Assembly (NCBI GenBank): GCA_001604135.1
Contig: LVAT01000010.1
Coordinates: 1 to 64,000 of the forward strand
Source: Clostridiales bacterium Firm_14
GTDB lineage: Bacteria > Bacillota > Clostridia > Saccharofermentanales > Saccharofermentanaceae
Reading direction: 5' to 3'
DNA: 64,000 bases
Position 1 is the first letter of the stretch. Each line of letters starts with the position of its first letter. A model generated the notes under the pieces. It ran no database searches, was not told the DNA's origin, and was given only the letters and a program-made list of their open reading frames with translations. Made by a program: the position numbers and the translations under genes. Positions 24,989-32,875 of this stretch are shown piece after piece.

Positions 24989-25858
24989 TTAATCTTCCTG
25001 TTTTCCTATGCTTTCAATAACTGCCTGGGCTTCCTCCTTAAACTTCCGCGAGAACGCCGCATAGACGATCACGCCAAGGAAGAACACCATGTTAGTATAC
25101 CTTACGAGCATACTGATCTCTGTCGTATAAGGAGATAATAACTGACTTCCGATCAAATTGCTAAACATATGCACCAATGCGCCCGCAAGGATGCTCCGGC
25201 CCGTCTTAACATATACGAAGGATACGAAAACACTTAGCATCATGACGCTCGGTATGAACATCAATGCGTGGAAGACCGAATCCTGAAGAAGGTTATACTG
25301 CGCCTGCCCGGGCGTGAAATACCACGGGAGGTGCCATATTGCCCAGATGAATCCCAGTATCAGTGACCCCTTCAAAAAGCCAAACTTTAAAAGAAGCCTG
25401 TCGAGCGCATAGCCTCTCCAGCCGAATTCCTCATTGAGCGGACCTGAGACGAGCGACAGCAGGATGACAAGAAATATATTCAGCGGGTTGGCTGCTATGG
25501 CCTTTATGTAGTCCATCCCCGGCATATCACTGCCCATCAGACCAACACCTATGAAGATGCTTACCACTGACAGCAGCGTGAAGATAACGACCGTTGTGAG
25601 CGGCCACTTCCACCCCATCTGTTTGAAGCTGAAACACCTGCGGAAATAATCTTTCCTCTTGTCCTTCGGGTATGTCAGAAACACCAGGAATAATGCAACT
25701 ACAGAAGGCGCGCCGCCTCCGAAATAAAACACGAACGTTCCAATGCCTGTTCCCGTGAAACCGAAAACAACAGGAATAAAACCGCAAAGCCACGTCCAGG
25801 CCAAAGTAAGTACAAAGAACAGAACTAAGAATTTTGTTGACAGCCAGTCTTTCTTCAT
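24989..25858 (-). CDS. CPBP-family intramembrane glutamic protease
   Basis: 289 residues with about eight transmembrane helices. The conserved motifs are present in order: NEEFGWRGYALDRLL (EExxxR), FIWAIWHLPWYF (FxxxH) and GALVHMFSNLI (HxxxN/D). These mark the Abi/CPBP glutamic protease fold, which in bacteria processes peptides or gives bacteriocin self-immunity. GGAGGTGTTCAA precedes ATG 25858. It is the first gene of the operon with LytTR and DUF3021, so the protease may be the regulated output. Confidence 0.88.
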   Translation of the reverse strand: MKKDWLSTKFLVLFFVLTLAWTWLCGFIPVVFGFTGTGIGTFVFYFGGGAPSVVALFLVFLTYPKDKRKDYFRRCFSFKQMGWKWPLTTVVIFTLLSVVSIFIGVGLMGSDMPGMDYIKAIAANPLNIFLVILLSLVSGPLNEEFGWRGYALDRLLLKFGFLKGSLILGFIWAIWHLPWYFTPGQAQYNLLQDSVFHALMFIPSVMMLSVFVSFVYVKTGRSILAGALVHMFSNLIGSQLLSPYTTEISMLVRYTNMVFFLGVIVYAAFSRKFKEEAQAVIESIGKQED

Positions 25859-25979
25859 TTGAACACCTCCGTTTGATGTGAGTCTAACGGAAGATGAGAG
25901 CCACAGCCACAGGTGGGGTCAGATGTTGCAAAATCCTGCACGCAAAGTGCATTTTAATAAGTCAGTCAGCTGATGATGC

Positions 25980-26330
25980 TTACGGTACCGTTACTGTCAG
26001 TGCCTCTTTAAGCACTTCCAATCCGGCTTCCTTTTGTATTCCGCCGAACTCTCCGTCAAACGACCATGCAATATCAGAGTCTGAGATAAACGAGCCCTTT
26101 CTGATACGCGATATCAGGATCAGGGGATGATCTGCTCTGCCGTCTCTAAGGACATTGAGCGCTTCCTTAGCCTGCGTACGTGAGCCGGGTTTTCTGAGCA
26201 GCAGCATTTCCATAACACCGTCGTTATTCTTAAAAGACTCATTTTTAAGAGCAGCTCCGTCGATGACACTTAAGTTGGATACGGCTCCGAAAATAAAGTC
26301 ATCTTCAAATGATCCTTCATATATTGAGAG
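25980..26330 (-). pseudogene. C-terminal fragment of a YegS/DagK-type lipid kinase
   Basis: About 115 residues matching the end of diacylglycerol-kinase-like lipid kinases: YEGSFEDDFIFGAVSN, then NDGVMEMLLLRKP and the closing IAWSFDGEFGG. The ATP-binding N-terminal two thirds are missing. The sequence joins directly to an unrelated fragment read from the other strand. No start codon with a ribosome binding site is available. Inactive remnant. Confidence 0.72.
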
Positions 26331-26331
26331 C

Positions 26332-26520
26332 CAACTCGACAAAGTCACCCCGGAACTTCACTACTGTATCGTCGGATCTATGGCTGCAGTTCATTCGATC
26401 GCACGTGACTGGTTTAACAACGGCATGAAAGAAAGCGAGACCGAAATGGCCGATCTCTGCTTGCATTTTGCATGGCTGACACAACACGAGATAAAGATAA
26501 AACAAAAGGAAAGCATATAG
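26332..26520 (+). pseudogene. C-terminal fragment of a TetR-family regulator
   Basis: About 62 residues (LHYCIVGSMAAVHSIARDWF then NNGMKESETEMADLCLHFAW) resemble the ligand-binding end of TetR proteins, where a GxxxxxxxWxxxGMK-type stretch is typical. The DNA-binding N-terminus is absent. The open frame upstream of 26332 is only the antisense of the lipid-kinase fragment. The two truncated genes meet end to end at about 26330, which looks like one deletion or inversion joint. Confidence 0.6.
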
Positions 26521-26667
26521 AAACCCCAAAAAAACCGTTCCAGGGTTAAGTCACATATCCTGAGCTCAAACTCCTGTCTGTGAACCGCTCAAAGGGCAAA
26601 CGGTTGTTATATATCTCGAATTCTTCCATCACCCAACACCTGTACTCTCTTACCGAATTAACCGGAG

Positions 26668-27042
26668 TTATTCCTGCTCCGGGGTCGAATCTCCGGGGTA
26701 AATATTCATGGTCTGCCCGCAATACAAGCATGTGGCTTCAAAACGCTTCTCGGAATAGTCGAAGACCTTCCTTCCGCATCTTGAGCATATCTGGTAGAAC
26801 GAAGGAGGCGTAATGGTCCAGCCGCGATCCTGTATCTCTTTCATCTTAAGATCAAGTTCTTCACGGGTGACGCCCATCTCAGACAAACACTCCCACAATA
26901 CCGAGGCGGCCATTTCCACTTTAACCATATAGCTGTCAAGGTCGTTTTCCTTGTCATATAACGTGCTGTTATGTTGACGTTCGGTCCAGTCTTTGTCTAT
27001 CTCCCTGTTGATCCGGCGAGCCCATCTTCTGGAAATTGCCAT
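26668..27042 (-). CDS. Small zinc-ribbon protein, tandem copy 2
   Basis: 124 residues. The C-terminal half has two CxxC knuckles, ICSRCGRK and CLYCGQT, followed by a shared NIYPGDS end. The N-terminal half is a helical stretch with VLWECLSEMGVTREELDLKM. The protein at 27049-27420 has the same layout and motifs, so the two genes arose by tandem duplication. GGAGTG is placed before ATG 27042, only 6 bp after the previous stop. The zinc ribbon suggests nucleic-acid or protein binding; no further function is visible. Confidence 0.75.
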   Translation of the reverse strand: MAISRRWARRINREIDKDWTERQHNSTLYDKENDLDSYMVKVEMAASVLWECLSEMGVTREELDLKMKEIQDRGWTITPPSFYQICSRCGRKVFDYSEKRFEATCLYCGQTMNIYPGDSTPEQE

Positions 27043-27048
27043 CAATGA

Positions 27049-27420
27049 TCACTCCTTCCAGTCCTGATCTTCAGGTGTTGAGAAACCGTCATCCGTTATA
27101 GGTTCAGTGTCTTTCGCGAAAAGAACGCTGTCACCCGGATAGATCGTCATCTTATGTCCGCAGTAGATACAGGATCCTTCAAAAGGCGTCATTTTCTGTT
27201 CGCTTAATATTCTTCCACAGACCGTACATTCAACCTTGTTGAACTGGGGATCAAGTGTGACTCTCTGCTCTTTGATCTTATCCAGCTTGGCATTTAACTC
27301 TTCACGCGAGAAACCCTTCTCGATCAGGAGTTCCCACATGGCTGAAACCATAAGATCCAGACTGTTCACTGTTGTGCGGCTTCTGTCGAGATTACTGCTT
27401 TTGCTGTCAAATTCATCCAT
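27049..27420 (-). CDS. Small zinc-ribbon protein, tandem copy 1
   Basis: 123 residues and paralogous to the next gene downstream. It shares AMWELLIEKGFSREELNAKL (aligned with VLWECLSEMGVTREELDLKM), the knuckles CTVCGRI and CIYCGHK, and TIYPGDS. GGGAGGAATAGTAAC precedes ATG 27420. It diverges from the Tdi1-like immunity gene at 27490, so the 70-bp gap must hold both promoters. Confidence 0.75.
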   Translation of the reverse strand: MDEFDSKSSNLDRSRTTVNSLDLMVSAMWELLIEKGFSREELNAKLDKIKEQRVTLDPQFNKVECTVCGRILSEQKMTPFEGSCIYCGHKMTIYPGDSVLFAKDTEPITDDGFSTPEDQDWKE

Positions 27421-27489
27421 GTTACTATTCCTCCCTTATTCTCCGATATATAATATCAATAATTCCAGATACTTTATAGGGAGACCAAT

Positions 27490-28068
27490 ATGAATAAGGA
27501 TTTAATCGACAATTTCGTAAAGATATATACACCCGGCAAAGAACTGGCTAAACCTGATGAAGCGCTGTTAAACTTCGCTGAACAGATGCTTCCGCCTGAG
27601 ATCGTATATCTTTGGCAGGAGTATGGTTTTGGAGACTATGGCGACGGTCTTATCAAGGTCGTAGATCCCAGAGATTATATGCAGAGTCTGTATTCCTGGC
27701 TTGGCGGTCAGGATTTTCACAAGATACCGATAATGGTTTCTGCTTTCGGTGATATTTTCTACTACAGAAAACTGGACGAAGAAGAGAACGATGTATCAAT
27801 GCTGAATATCCATTACCGTAAGATAGAAGTGTGCGCATGGTCGTATGAGCTGTTCTTCAAAAGCTTCATTACGGATCCTGAGATTCAGGAAAACGTTTTG
27901 AGAAAGAGCCTCTTTGATCAGGCTGTAGCAACGCTCGGAACTCTTAAGCATAACGAAGCTTTCTTCTTCGTTCCTGCTCTTGTTTTAGGCGGCGGAGAAG
28001 ACATCAAGTATGTGAGCAAGGGCGATGCCAATACTCATCAGCAATTACTGCTTCAGATAGGTCAGTAA
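27490..28068 (+). CDS. T6SS immunity Tdi1-like protein (GAD-like + DUF1851)
   Basis: 192 residues. The N-terminal GAD-like part includes LPPEIVYLWQEYGFGDYGDG and IPIMVSAFGDIFYYRKL. The C-terminal DUF1851 part has EAFFFVPALVLGGGED and HQQLLLQIGQ. Tdi1 is the immunity protein of a type VI secreted DNase, and the same domains occur as immunity genes in polymorphic toxin loci. This genome fragment is Gram-positive, with no T6SS or toxin nearby, so it is an orphan that may protect against neighbours' toxins (inference). AGGGAGACCAAT precedes the ATG. Confidence 0.83.
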   Translation: MNKDLIDNFVKIYTPGKELAKPDEALLNFAEQMLPPEIVYLWQEYGFGDYGDGLIKVVDPRDYMQSLYSWLGGQDFHKIPIMVSAFGDIFYYRKLDEEENDVSMLNIHYRKIEVCAWSYELFFKSFITDPEIQENVLRKSLFDQAVATLGTLKHNEAFFFVPALVLGGGEDIKYVSKGDANTHQQLLLQIGQ

Positions 28069-28071
28069 CTA

Positions 28072-28437
28072 TTAGTCTTTCTTGCCGCCCTTGCGGAATG
28101 GCTTGAGCGCTGCTTTGAATTCCTTTACATCGTAACCGCGGGCGGATGCGAATTCTGCCAGCTTATCCTTGTCGATGTCACGCAATTTTTCGAGTGCGCC
28201 TTCCGGCAGGATGTGCTTGTCGTCTTTCTCGACACAAATGCCCATAACCTTGTAAGGCGGGGTTTCTTTCGCATTCTTTGTTTGAGAGAAAATGGTAAGA
28301 ATGTTGCCTTCGATTGCAATGATCTTGCAGTCTACAAAATATATATTGCGTTTGCGCAGAGATTTCGATAAGAGCTCACGCATCGTGTCGCCAAAGTACA
28401 AAGTGATCGAATCGCCTGCTTTGAATGTTTTCCCCAT
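28072..28437 (-). CDS. Hypothetical protein
   Basis: 121 residues. The N-terminal half is beta-rich and resembles a small barrel (GDSITLYFGDTM, YFVDCKIIAIEGNILTIFS). The C-terminal 45 residues are a Lys-rich helical part (LRDIDKDKLAEFASARGYD) ending KPFRKGGKKD. The basic tail suggests nucleic-acid contact, but no family is recognised. It is convergent with the Tdi1-like gene, only 3 bp apart. GAGAGGTTCACTTC precedes ATG 28437. Confidence 0.65.
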   Translation of the reverse strand: MGKTFKAGDSITLYFGDTMRELLSKSLRKRNIYFVDCKIIAIEGNILTIFSQTKNAKETPPYKVMGICVEKDDKHILPEGALEKLRDIDKDKLAEFASARGYDVKEFKAALKPFRKGGKKD

Positions 28438-28530
28438 GAAGTGAACCTCTCCGTTTATATTTTGTGTTTAATTATATTATACGGCTTGTTAAAAATCCTT
28501 GAACTACTAATTAACTAATATCCACCCATA

Positions 28531-28560
28531 TTGACAAAAATATTTTACGAGTCATAAAAT
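28531..28560 (+). promoter_or_regulatory. Sigma-A-type promoter of the lipoprotein gene at 28595
   Basis: TTGACA (28531-28536) is a perfect -35 hexamer. TAAAAT (28555-28560) follows after 18 bp as the -10. The expected start of transcription is about 28 bp upstream of the ATG, leaving room for the GGGAGG ribosome binding site at 28581-28587. Confidence 0.7.
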
Positions 28561-28594
28561 CGGACTGGAATAAAAAATAAGGGAGGATACACCT

Positions 28595-29440
28595 ATGAAA
28601 AAGACGATTGCTGTTATTCTGGCAGTAGTAATGACTCTTGGCATTGTAAGCTGTTCAAAGGAGCCTGAGCGCAAGCGCAAAAAGGATTCCGGCTCAAAAA
28701 CCAAGAGAACAGAAGAAACTGACGAAGACTTCACAGAGGAAACCATAGAAGACATTCTGGAAACCACCAGAAAGAAAAAGACGGATAAGACCGATGAGAC
28801 TGTACCGGTCCCGGAAGATGCATATTGTCTTGATGGTAAGACGCCTGAAGAAATCGTGGAAGTAGGCAGGTATTTAGCTGACGTTAATGACGGTGATACT
28901 TTTATAGATATCTATAAGAAGCTGCCGACTGCGCCTTCCGGCATTGATCCGGACAATCTGGAAAAGTACGATGCGTATGGTATTAATTTCCTATGGAGTT
29001 TTACGCTCAAGGATCATACCGGTATCAAAGAAGTACTCTTTCAGAAAAACAGCTATCAATATCCTGAAGTTGAGAAGATCAAGCTTTATGAGAACAGCTA
29101 TGTGCAGATAACGTTCTATTTTGCCAATGAAGAAGAATGTTTTGCTGCAGAGGAAGCGTTCTATAACTATCTGATCTCTTTAGGTGAATTGAATGCGGAG
29201 AAGTCTACACGCCGTGAGGAGATCTCAAGTACGCTCACATCCAATCTTGTATTCAAGTCATATCCTGTTGAGAACAGTTCGGCATTTGCTGACGGCAATG
29301 ACTGCAAGATCGATAAAGAGACCTACGAACAGTATTTTGAGCCTCATTATGTGATGATCATGCAGAATTCCAAGTCCGCAGGCAATTATCTGACAGTTCA
29401 AATACCTATTGCAGATCATATTTATAAGGGCGGTAAGTAA
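28595..29440 (+). CDS. Putative lipoprotein with charged Lys/Glu/Thr linker
   Basis: 281 residues. The signal peptide MKKTIAVILAVVMTLGIV ends in lipobox VSC (Cys21). Residues 22-75 form a highly charged linker of Lys, Glu, Asp and Thr, probably spanning the wall. The outer domain (residues 80-281) is mixed alpha/beta with aromatic residues (VQITFYFANEEECFAAEEAF) and a cysteine pair. No recognised family. It has its own promoter (28531) and terminator (29444), so it is a single-gene unit. Confidence 0.78.
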   Translation: MKKTIAVILAVVMTLGIVSCSKEPERKRKKDSGSKTKRTEETDEDFTEETIEDILETTRKKKTDKTDETVPVPEDAYCLDGKTPEEIVEVGRYLADVNDGDTFIDIYKKLPTAPSGIDPDNLEKYDAYGINFLWSFTLKDHTGIKEVLFQKNSYQYPEVEKIKLYENSYVQITFYFANEEECFAAEEAFYNYLISLGELNAEKSTRREEISSTLTSNLVFKSYPVENSSAFADGNDCKIDKETYEQYFEPHYVMIMQNSKSAGNYLTVQIPIADHIYKGGK

Positions 29441-29443
29441 GAT

Positions 29444-29475
29444 AAAAGCCTTCCGTAAATGCGGAAGGCTTTTTT
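29444..29475 (+). terminator. Rho-independent terminator
   Basis: AAAAGCCTTCCG (29444-29455), a six-base loop, and CGGAAGGCTTTTTT form a 12-bp stem with a run of T. It begins 4 bp after the lipoprotein stop codon. Confidence 0.92.
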
Positions 29476-29557
29476 ATATGATAAAATCACCTAAATGACT
29501 TGGGATCAGAGGTATCCTTTGTTTTTTGACTTCTATATGGGGATCCGAGGTGTTTAG

Positions 29558-30217
29558 ATGTTTTTAAAAAGCGAACCCAGGTGGCTTACATTGATCCGTG
29601 CTTTTGTGCTTGGAATTTTCTCTATCATTCTTATTGGTAATGGAGCAGTCTCTTTCTACCGCTCCCATTCAACTCCGGTCGACCTGAATGATCCGGATCT
29701 TAACTGGATCGATCTTAAGGCCGGTCAGCATGTTGTCATGGATATTGATTTTCTGGCAGGTCAATATATGTACACAAAATCGGACAACGGGGTGGAAAAA
29801 TACCGTGATTATCTGATGCCTCATATTGTTTATTATCAGGAAAAAGACATGTATTTCATGACGAATTTTATCGGTGTGAAGCTGAACAGCGGAACACCCG
29901 GTGACTACGCCACGGCAGATACGATCATTAACAATTCCCAAAGGTGGTGGGGCGACACGACCGGAACTGTCGAATATAATACTACGACAATTCATATGGA
30001 CGGTTACCTTCAGAAGATGAATGCGAATCAGTTGTCGTATTCGAAAGAGTTTCTCCTTGATTGCGGGTACAGCGAAGGAGATATTATGATAAAGCTTGTG
30101 CCATATTACATATGCAATAACTCTAACGGCGGTGCCATTCTATTGATCCTTGGAGTTGTTACTGCTTTGGCCGGTGCAGGACTGACCATATATGCTATTA
30201 AGAAGAAGGCAGACTAA
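29558..30217 (+). CDS. Hypothetical membrane protein, two transmembrane helices with large extracytoplasmic loop
   Basis: 219 residues. Helices at about 12-30 and 190-212 flank a 155-residue loop that is probably outside the cell. The loop is beta-rich and contains DLNDPDLNWIDLKAGQHVVM and RWWGDTTGTVEYNTT. The layout resembles a clostridial family annotated DUF6709, an identification I hold only weakly. GAGGTGTTTAG precedes the ATG. Its stop codon shares one base with the start of the DUF2185 gene (TAATG), so the two are coupled. Confidence 0.68.
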   Translation: MFLKSEPRWLTLIRAFVLGIFSIILIGNGAVSFYRSHSTPVDLNDPDLNWIDLKAGQHVVMDIDFLAGQYMYTKSDNGVEKYRDYLMPHIVYYQEKDMYFMTNFIGVKLNSGTPGDYATADTIINNSQRWWGDTTGTVEYNTTTIHMDGYLQKMNANQLSYSKEFLLDCGYSEGDIMIKLVPYYICNNSNGGAILLILGVVTALAGAGLTIYAIKKKAD

Positions 30218-31002
30218 TGAATCCGATACTAAGCGACATTCAGACAAAAATACTTAACGCCATAAAAGAGAACCTGCCGGATCTGTCTTTCGATGATCTG
30301 GAAGAGGGCGGCAAAGTATATTACATGAACGGTAATAACGGAACTGAATTCGACTGGTTCGTCAATGAACATTTCCCTTCGTTCATGGTTTTCTATAATG
30401 ACAAGGAAAATCTTGGGGCCGCTAAGGCTTCTGTTTATCCCGACGGTGGTATGGTCATCTACCTTTTTGACGATCACGGCAGGCACATGGCAAAGGAAGT
30501 CAGTACATTCCTTGATGTTGAAGAGCCTGATCTGCTCTCACTTGCCGTATGTATGAGATGTAATGCCGATGATAAGAAGATCTGGGATGCAGCCCTGGAC
30601 ATCATCGAAAGTGATGTTGTTCCTGATGAGCGCACGATCTCCGAATTCATCAGCCACCGTGAGTATTATGAACCGTCGATCAGACGCAGGGATATACTCG
30701 GAAAGCTTTGCGTCGTATCAAAAAAAGTATCAAGAGACGGTTGGAAAGTCGGATTTATGCTGAGGGAAGAATTGCAGGACGACAAGGACAGCGGCTGGCA
30801 GTTTATGGCCGGTGATGAGGATGATGAATACCTCGATAATGTCGAAAACGTTGAACTGTGCCTTGTCAATTCGATCGCAGGGATCGACCCGGCAATAATG
30901 AAATATATCGACAGTCCCGTCGGAGCGAGGTTCGTCCGCATATCATCCGATGACTTCGAAGAAGATAAGAACCAGAGATCATATATGGAGAAGTGGAAAT
31001 AA
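30217..31002 (+). CDS. Protein with C-terminal DUF2185 (Imm33-like immunity) domain
   Basis: 261 residues. The C-terminal 100 residues match DUF2185: CVVSKKVSRDGWKVGFMLRE, then DSGWQFMAGDEDDEYLDN, and the closing YIDSPVGARFVRI. DUF2185 is an immunity-protein domain of polymorphic toxin systems. The N-terminal 140 residues (DLSFDDLEEGGKVYYMNG, HFPSFMVFYNDKENLG) are a separate domain of unknown type. It is coupled to the membrane protein upstream. No toxin gene is near, so a protective role is inference from the domain. Confidence 0.8.
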   Translation: MNPILSDIQTKILNAIKENLPDLSFDDLEEGGKVYYMNGNNGTEFDWFVNEHFPSFMVFYNDKENLGAAKASVYPDGGMVIYLFDDHGRHMAKEVSTFLDVEEPDLLSLAVCMRCNADDKKIWDAALDIIESDVVPDERTISEFISHREYYEPSIRRRDILGKLCVVSKKVSRDGWKVGFMLREELQDDKDSGWQFMAGDEDDEYLDNVENVELCLVNSIAGIDPAIMKYIDSPVGARFVRISSDDFEEDKNQRSYMEKWK

Positions 31003-31027
31003 AACCTGCTTCAACCTTTCTTTCCAA

Positions 31028-31054
31028 GGGGATGATCGGTTTCATCCCCATTTT
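31028..31054 (+). terminator. Hairpin terminator
   Basis: GGGGATGA (31028-31035), a six-base loop and TCATCCCC (31042-31049) followed by ATTTTAG. It sits 26 bp after the DUF2185 gene stop and before a convergent gene. Confidence 0.72.
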
Positions 31055-31071
31055 AGTCACTGACACCGGAC

Positions 31072-31416
31072 CTATTCCTGATCCTGCAGCACTCCCATCG
31101 CACCGACTATTGCTGCGGCGGTGCCAACATAGTCATTGCATTTACCACTAAGAAAACCGCGGAGTTCTGCACATTTGAGGTGTTTATGCTTCTCAATAAA
31201 CCTTTTCTCAAACTCAGCAATATCGTCATCGGTACCTCCCGCTTCGCGGATCGTCTGTTCTGCGGCAAGGACTGCACCACACATTCCGCCGTTCTCTCTC
31301 GGGCGCGGAGGAGTTGTCTTATTGGGATTGTTCATGCTGAGCGAATCATAAACAGCCATAGCGCAGTTCATGCCGCTGCGGTGATTGCTTCTTGCAATGG
31401 TTTCATAATCAATCAC
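31072..31416 (-). CDS. C_GCAxxG_C_C-family redox protein
   Basis: 114 residues. The spaced cysteines typical of this family are all present: GMNCAMAVYDSL, GGMCGAVLAAEQTI, LKCAELRG and GKCNDYVGTAAA. The family is proposed to be redox-active or metal-binding; the reaction is not known. The start is GTG 31416. Its ribosome binding site is inside the last codons of the upstream gene (GAAGG), 4 bp before the previous stop, so the two genes are probably one operon. Confidence 0.8.
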   Translation of the reverse strand: MIDYETIARSNHRSGMNCAMAVYDSLSMNNPNKTTPPRPRENGGMCGAVLAAEQTIREAGGTDDDIAEFEKRFIEKHKHLKCAELRGFLSGKCNDYVGTAAAIVGAMGVLQDQE

Positions 31417-31420
31417 TTTA

Positions 31421-32167
31421 TTACACTACCTTCCTTATCGTCTTCTCATCAGACTCAAAGTGTTTTTTGACCTTGCTTATGATCTTCTTGTACGATGCTT
31501 CAGGAGATTCCTTATAACACCTGGTCACATATTCATATCCCCACAAGTATTCGGGAAGAGTATAGACAGCAACGGGCCAGCCGTATTCTTCGCCTTTCTT
31601 GTTAAGCCTGGGTCTGAAGTCTTTAACTGTCAGATAGGAAGACATCTGGAGCTTGGCTAATGTTCCTTCGAAGCCTTTTTCGCCGCCTTTGCCGAATCCG
31701 GCCTGCTCTTTCAGATCGTTGGAAAACATGTCGATCTTAGTGGAGCTTTCCCATATCTCACATCCTTCAGGCCAGAAAACATCCATAATGAGTTTCTCAC
31801 GATAGCCTGATCTTCCGTCCTCATAACGGGCATCGAAATCATAACCGTCCCGCCTGTAATTGGCAAATTCAGGGAACCATTTCTTCGAGATAAATCCTGT
31901 CTTGTTGCGGAAAAACTTCCCGTACGCGACTTTCCCCGTACGGGCAAGGACAGCTCTCCACTCCCACGGATCAGTCTTATCATCGCCGTTCCACCAGCAT
32001 TCTGCGGCAGTCATGTTCTCGACAGAGAATCCGTCAACATCATTGGAAAACAGCGGCAGAAATCCGACTCTCTCAATGATATCGAGGAGTTCGTCTGCAG
32101 AATGAACACAGGACGGGTCGTCCCAATCCACACCCTGCATATACCAAATGCCGTCTATTACTTCCAT
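31421..32167 (-). CDS. AlkZ-related hypothetical protein
   Basis: 248 residues from ATG 32167 (GAAGG six bases upstream). Recognisable stretches are CWWNGDDKTDPWEWRAVLAR, GKFFRNKTGFISKKWFPEFA and LWGYEYVTRCY. These belong to a clostridial family annotated as AlkZ-related because of partial similarity to the AlkZ/YcaQ DNA glycosylases. The catalytic residues of that glycosylase were not located here, so enzymatic activity is uncertain. It precedes the cysteine-rich redox protein in the same operon. Confidence 0.7.
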   Translation of the reverse strand: MEVIDGIWYMQGVDWDDPSCVHSADELLDIIERVGFLPLFSNDVDGFSVENMTAAECWWNGDDKTDPWEWRAVLARTGKVAYGKFFRNKTGFISKKWFPEFANYRRDGYDFDARYEDGRSGYREKLIMDVFWPEGCEIWESSTKIDMFSNDLKEQAGFGKGGEKGFEGTLAKLQMSSYLTVKDFRPRLNKKGEEYGWPVAVYTLPEYLWGYEYVTRCYKESPEASYKKIISKVKKHFESDEKTIRKVV

Positions 32168-32254
32168 GGCCAACCTTCAAGAGTTTGTTTTAGGGTAATT
32201 ATAGCACGGGCCTGTAACCTTATTTGGCGGGAATACAGCCGCTTATGTTTTGTA

Positions 32255-32860
32255 TTAAGGTTTATTGGGATTTAAGACTTCGTCCGGGAATATCAGGACG
32301 TCATCCGGAATGAATATCAGTGTTGCAGGCGTATCATTGACCTGGTTTTCTTTCATGCCGACAAGAGAAGCGAATTTGTAATCGTAATGCCTGCCGTCTG
32401 AATCTATTCTCACCTTATATGAATTCACAAATTTAACGACCGCATGATAGGCCATGTACTTGTGGCCGACAACGATCCTCAGTTTGTATATGATGTTCGT
32501 TATGCAGTATACAAGGATCGGGAGACCGAAAACCGCTACAATAAGCAATATGAAGGCCATAAAGCCGGTTCCTCTTCTGACTCTTACATAAAAAATAGCT
32601 CCGATCACATCTCCCGGCGCGACACTGTGGGAATCGTAAGTAAGTATTGATATGAGGCCGACTATTGCAACGATGGCCAGAAATGAGATTACAGTGAAAA
32701 CATTCAGGATCTGGTCTCTGACTACTGTCCGGAATATTCTCTTCTCGAGAGCAACCGGAGTCTTTACCCAATAGAAATCCTTGTTATCCTTGAAATTTTC
32801 CAGGTTGCCATTGCCGTAGAAGATCCGTTTCCATTCCTTCAAATCCTTCAGAGCGTACAA
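32255..32860 (-). CDS. Hypothetical membrane protein
   Basis: 201 residues with three hydrophobic segments (about residues 52-72, 82-92 and 98-121) between a charged N-terminus (LKDLKEWKRIFYGNGN) and a beta-rich C-terminal domain (HKYMAYHAVVKFVNSYKVRI). The start codon is TTG 32860 with AAAGG close upstream, 15 bp after the preceding gene's stop. An ATG start is lacking in this frame. It probably belongs to the operon with the zinc-ribbon gene upstream. Function unknown. Confidence 0.65.
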   Translation of the reverse strand: MYALKDLKEWKRIFYGNGNLENFKDNKDFYWVKTPVALEKRIFRTVVRDQILNVFTVISFLAIVAIVGLISILTYDSHSVAPGDVIGAIFYVRVRRGTGFMAFILLIVAVFGLPILVYCITNIIYKLRIVVGHKYMAYHAVVKFVNSYKVRIDSDGRHYDYKFASLVGMKENQVNDTPATLIFIPDDVLIFPDEVLNPNKP

Positions 32861-32875
32861 AGCCTTTCTGTAAGA

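Noticed and set aside
26155-26520. 121-codon plus-strand ORF as one gene
   Set aside because: The first 59 codons are the antisense of the lipid-kinase fragment. Only the end from 26332 resembles a protein family (TetR).
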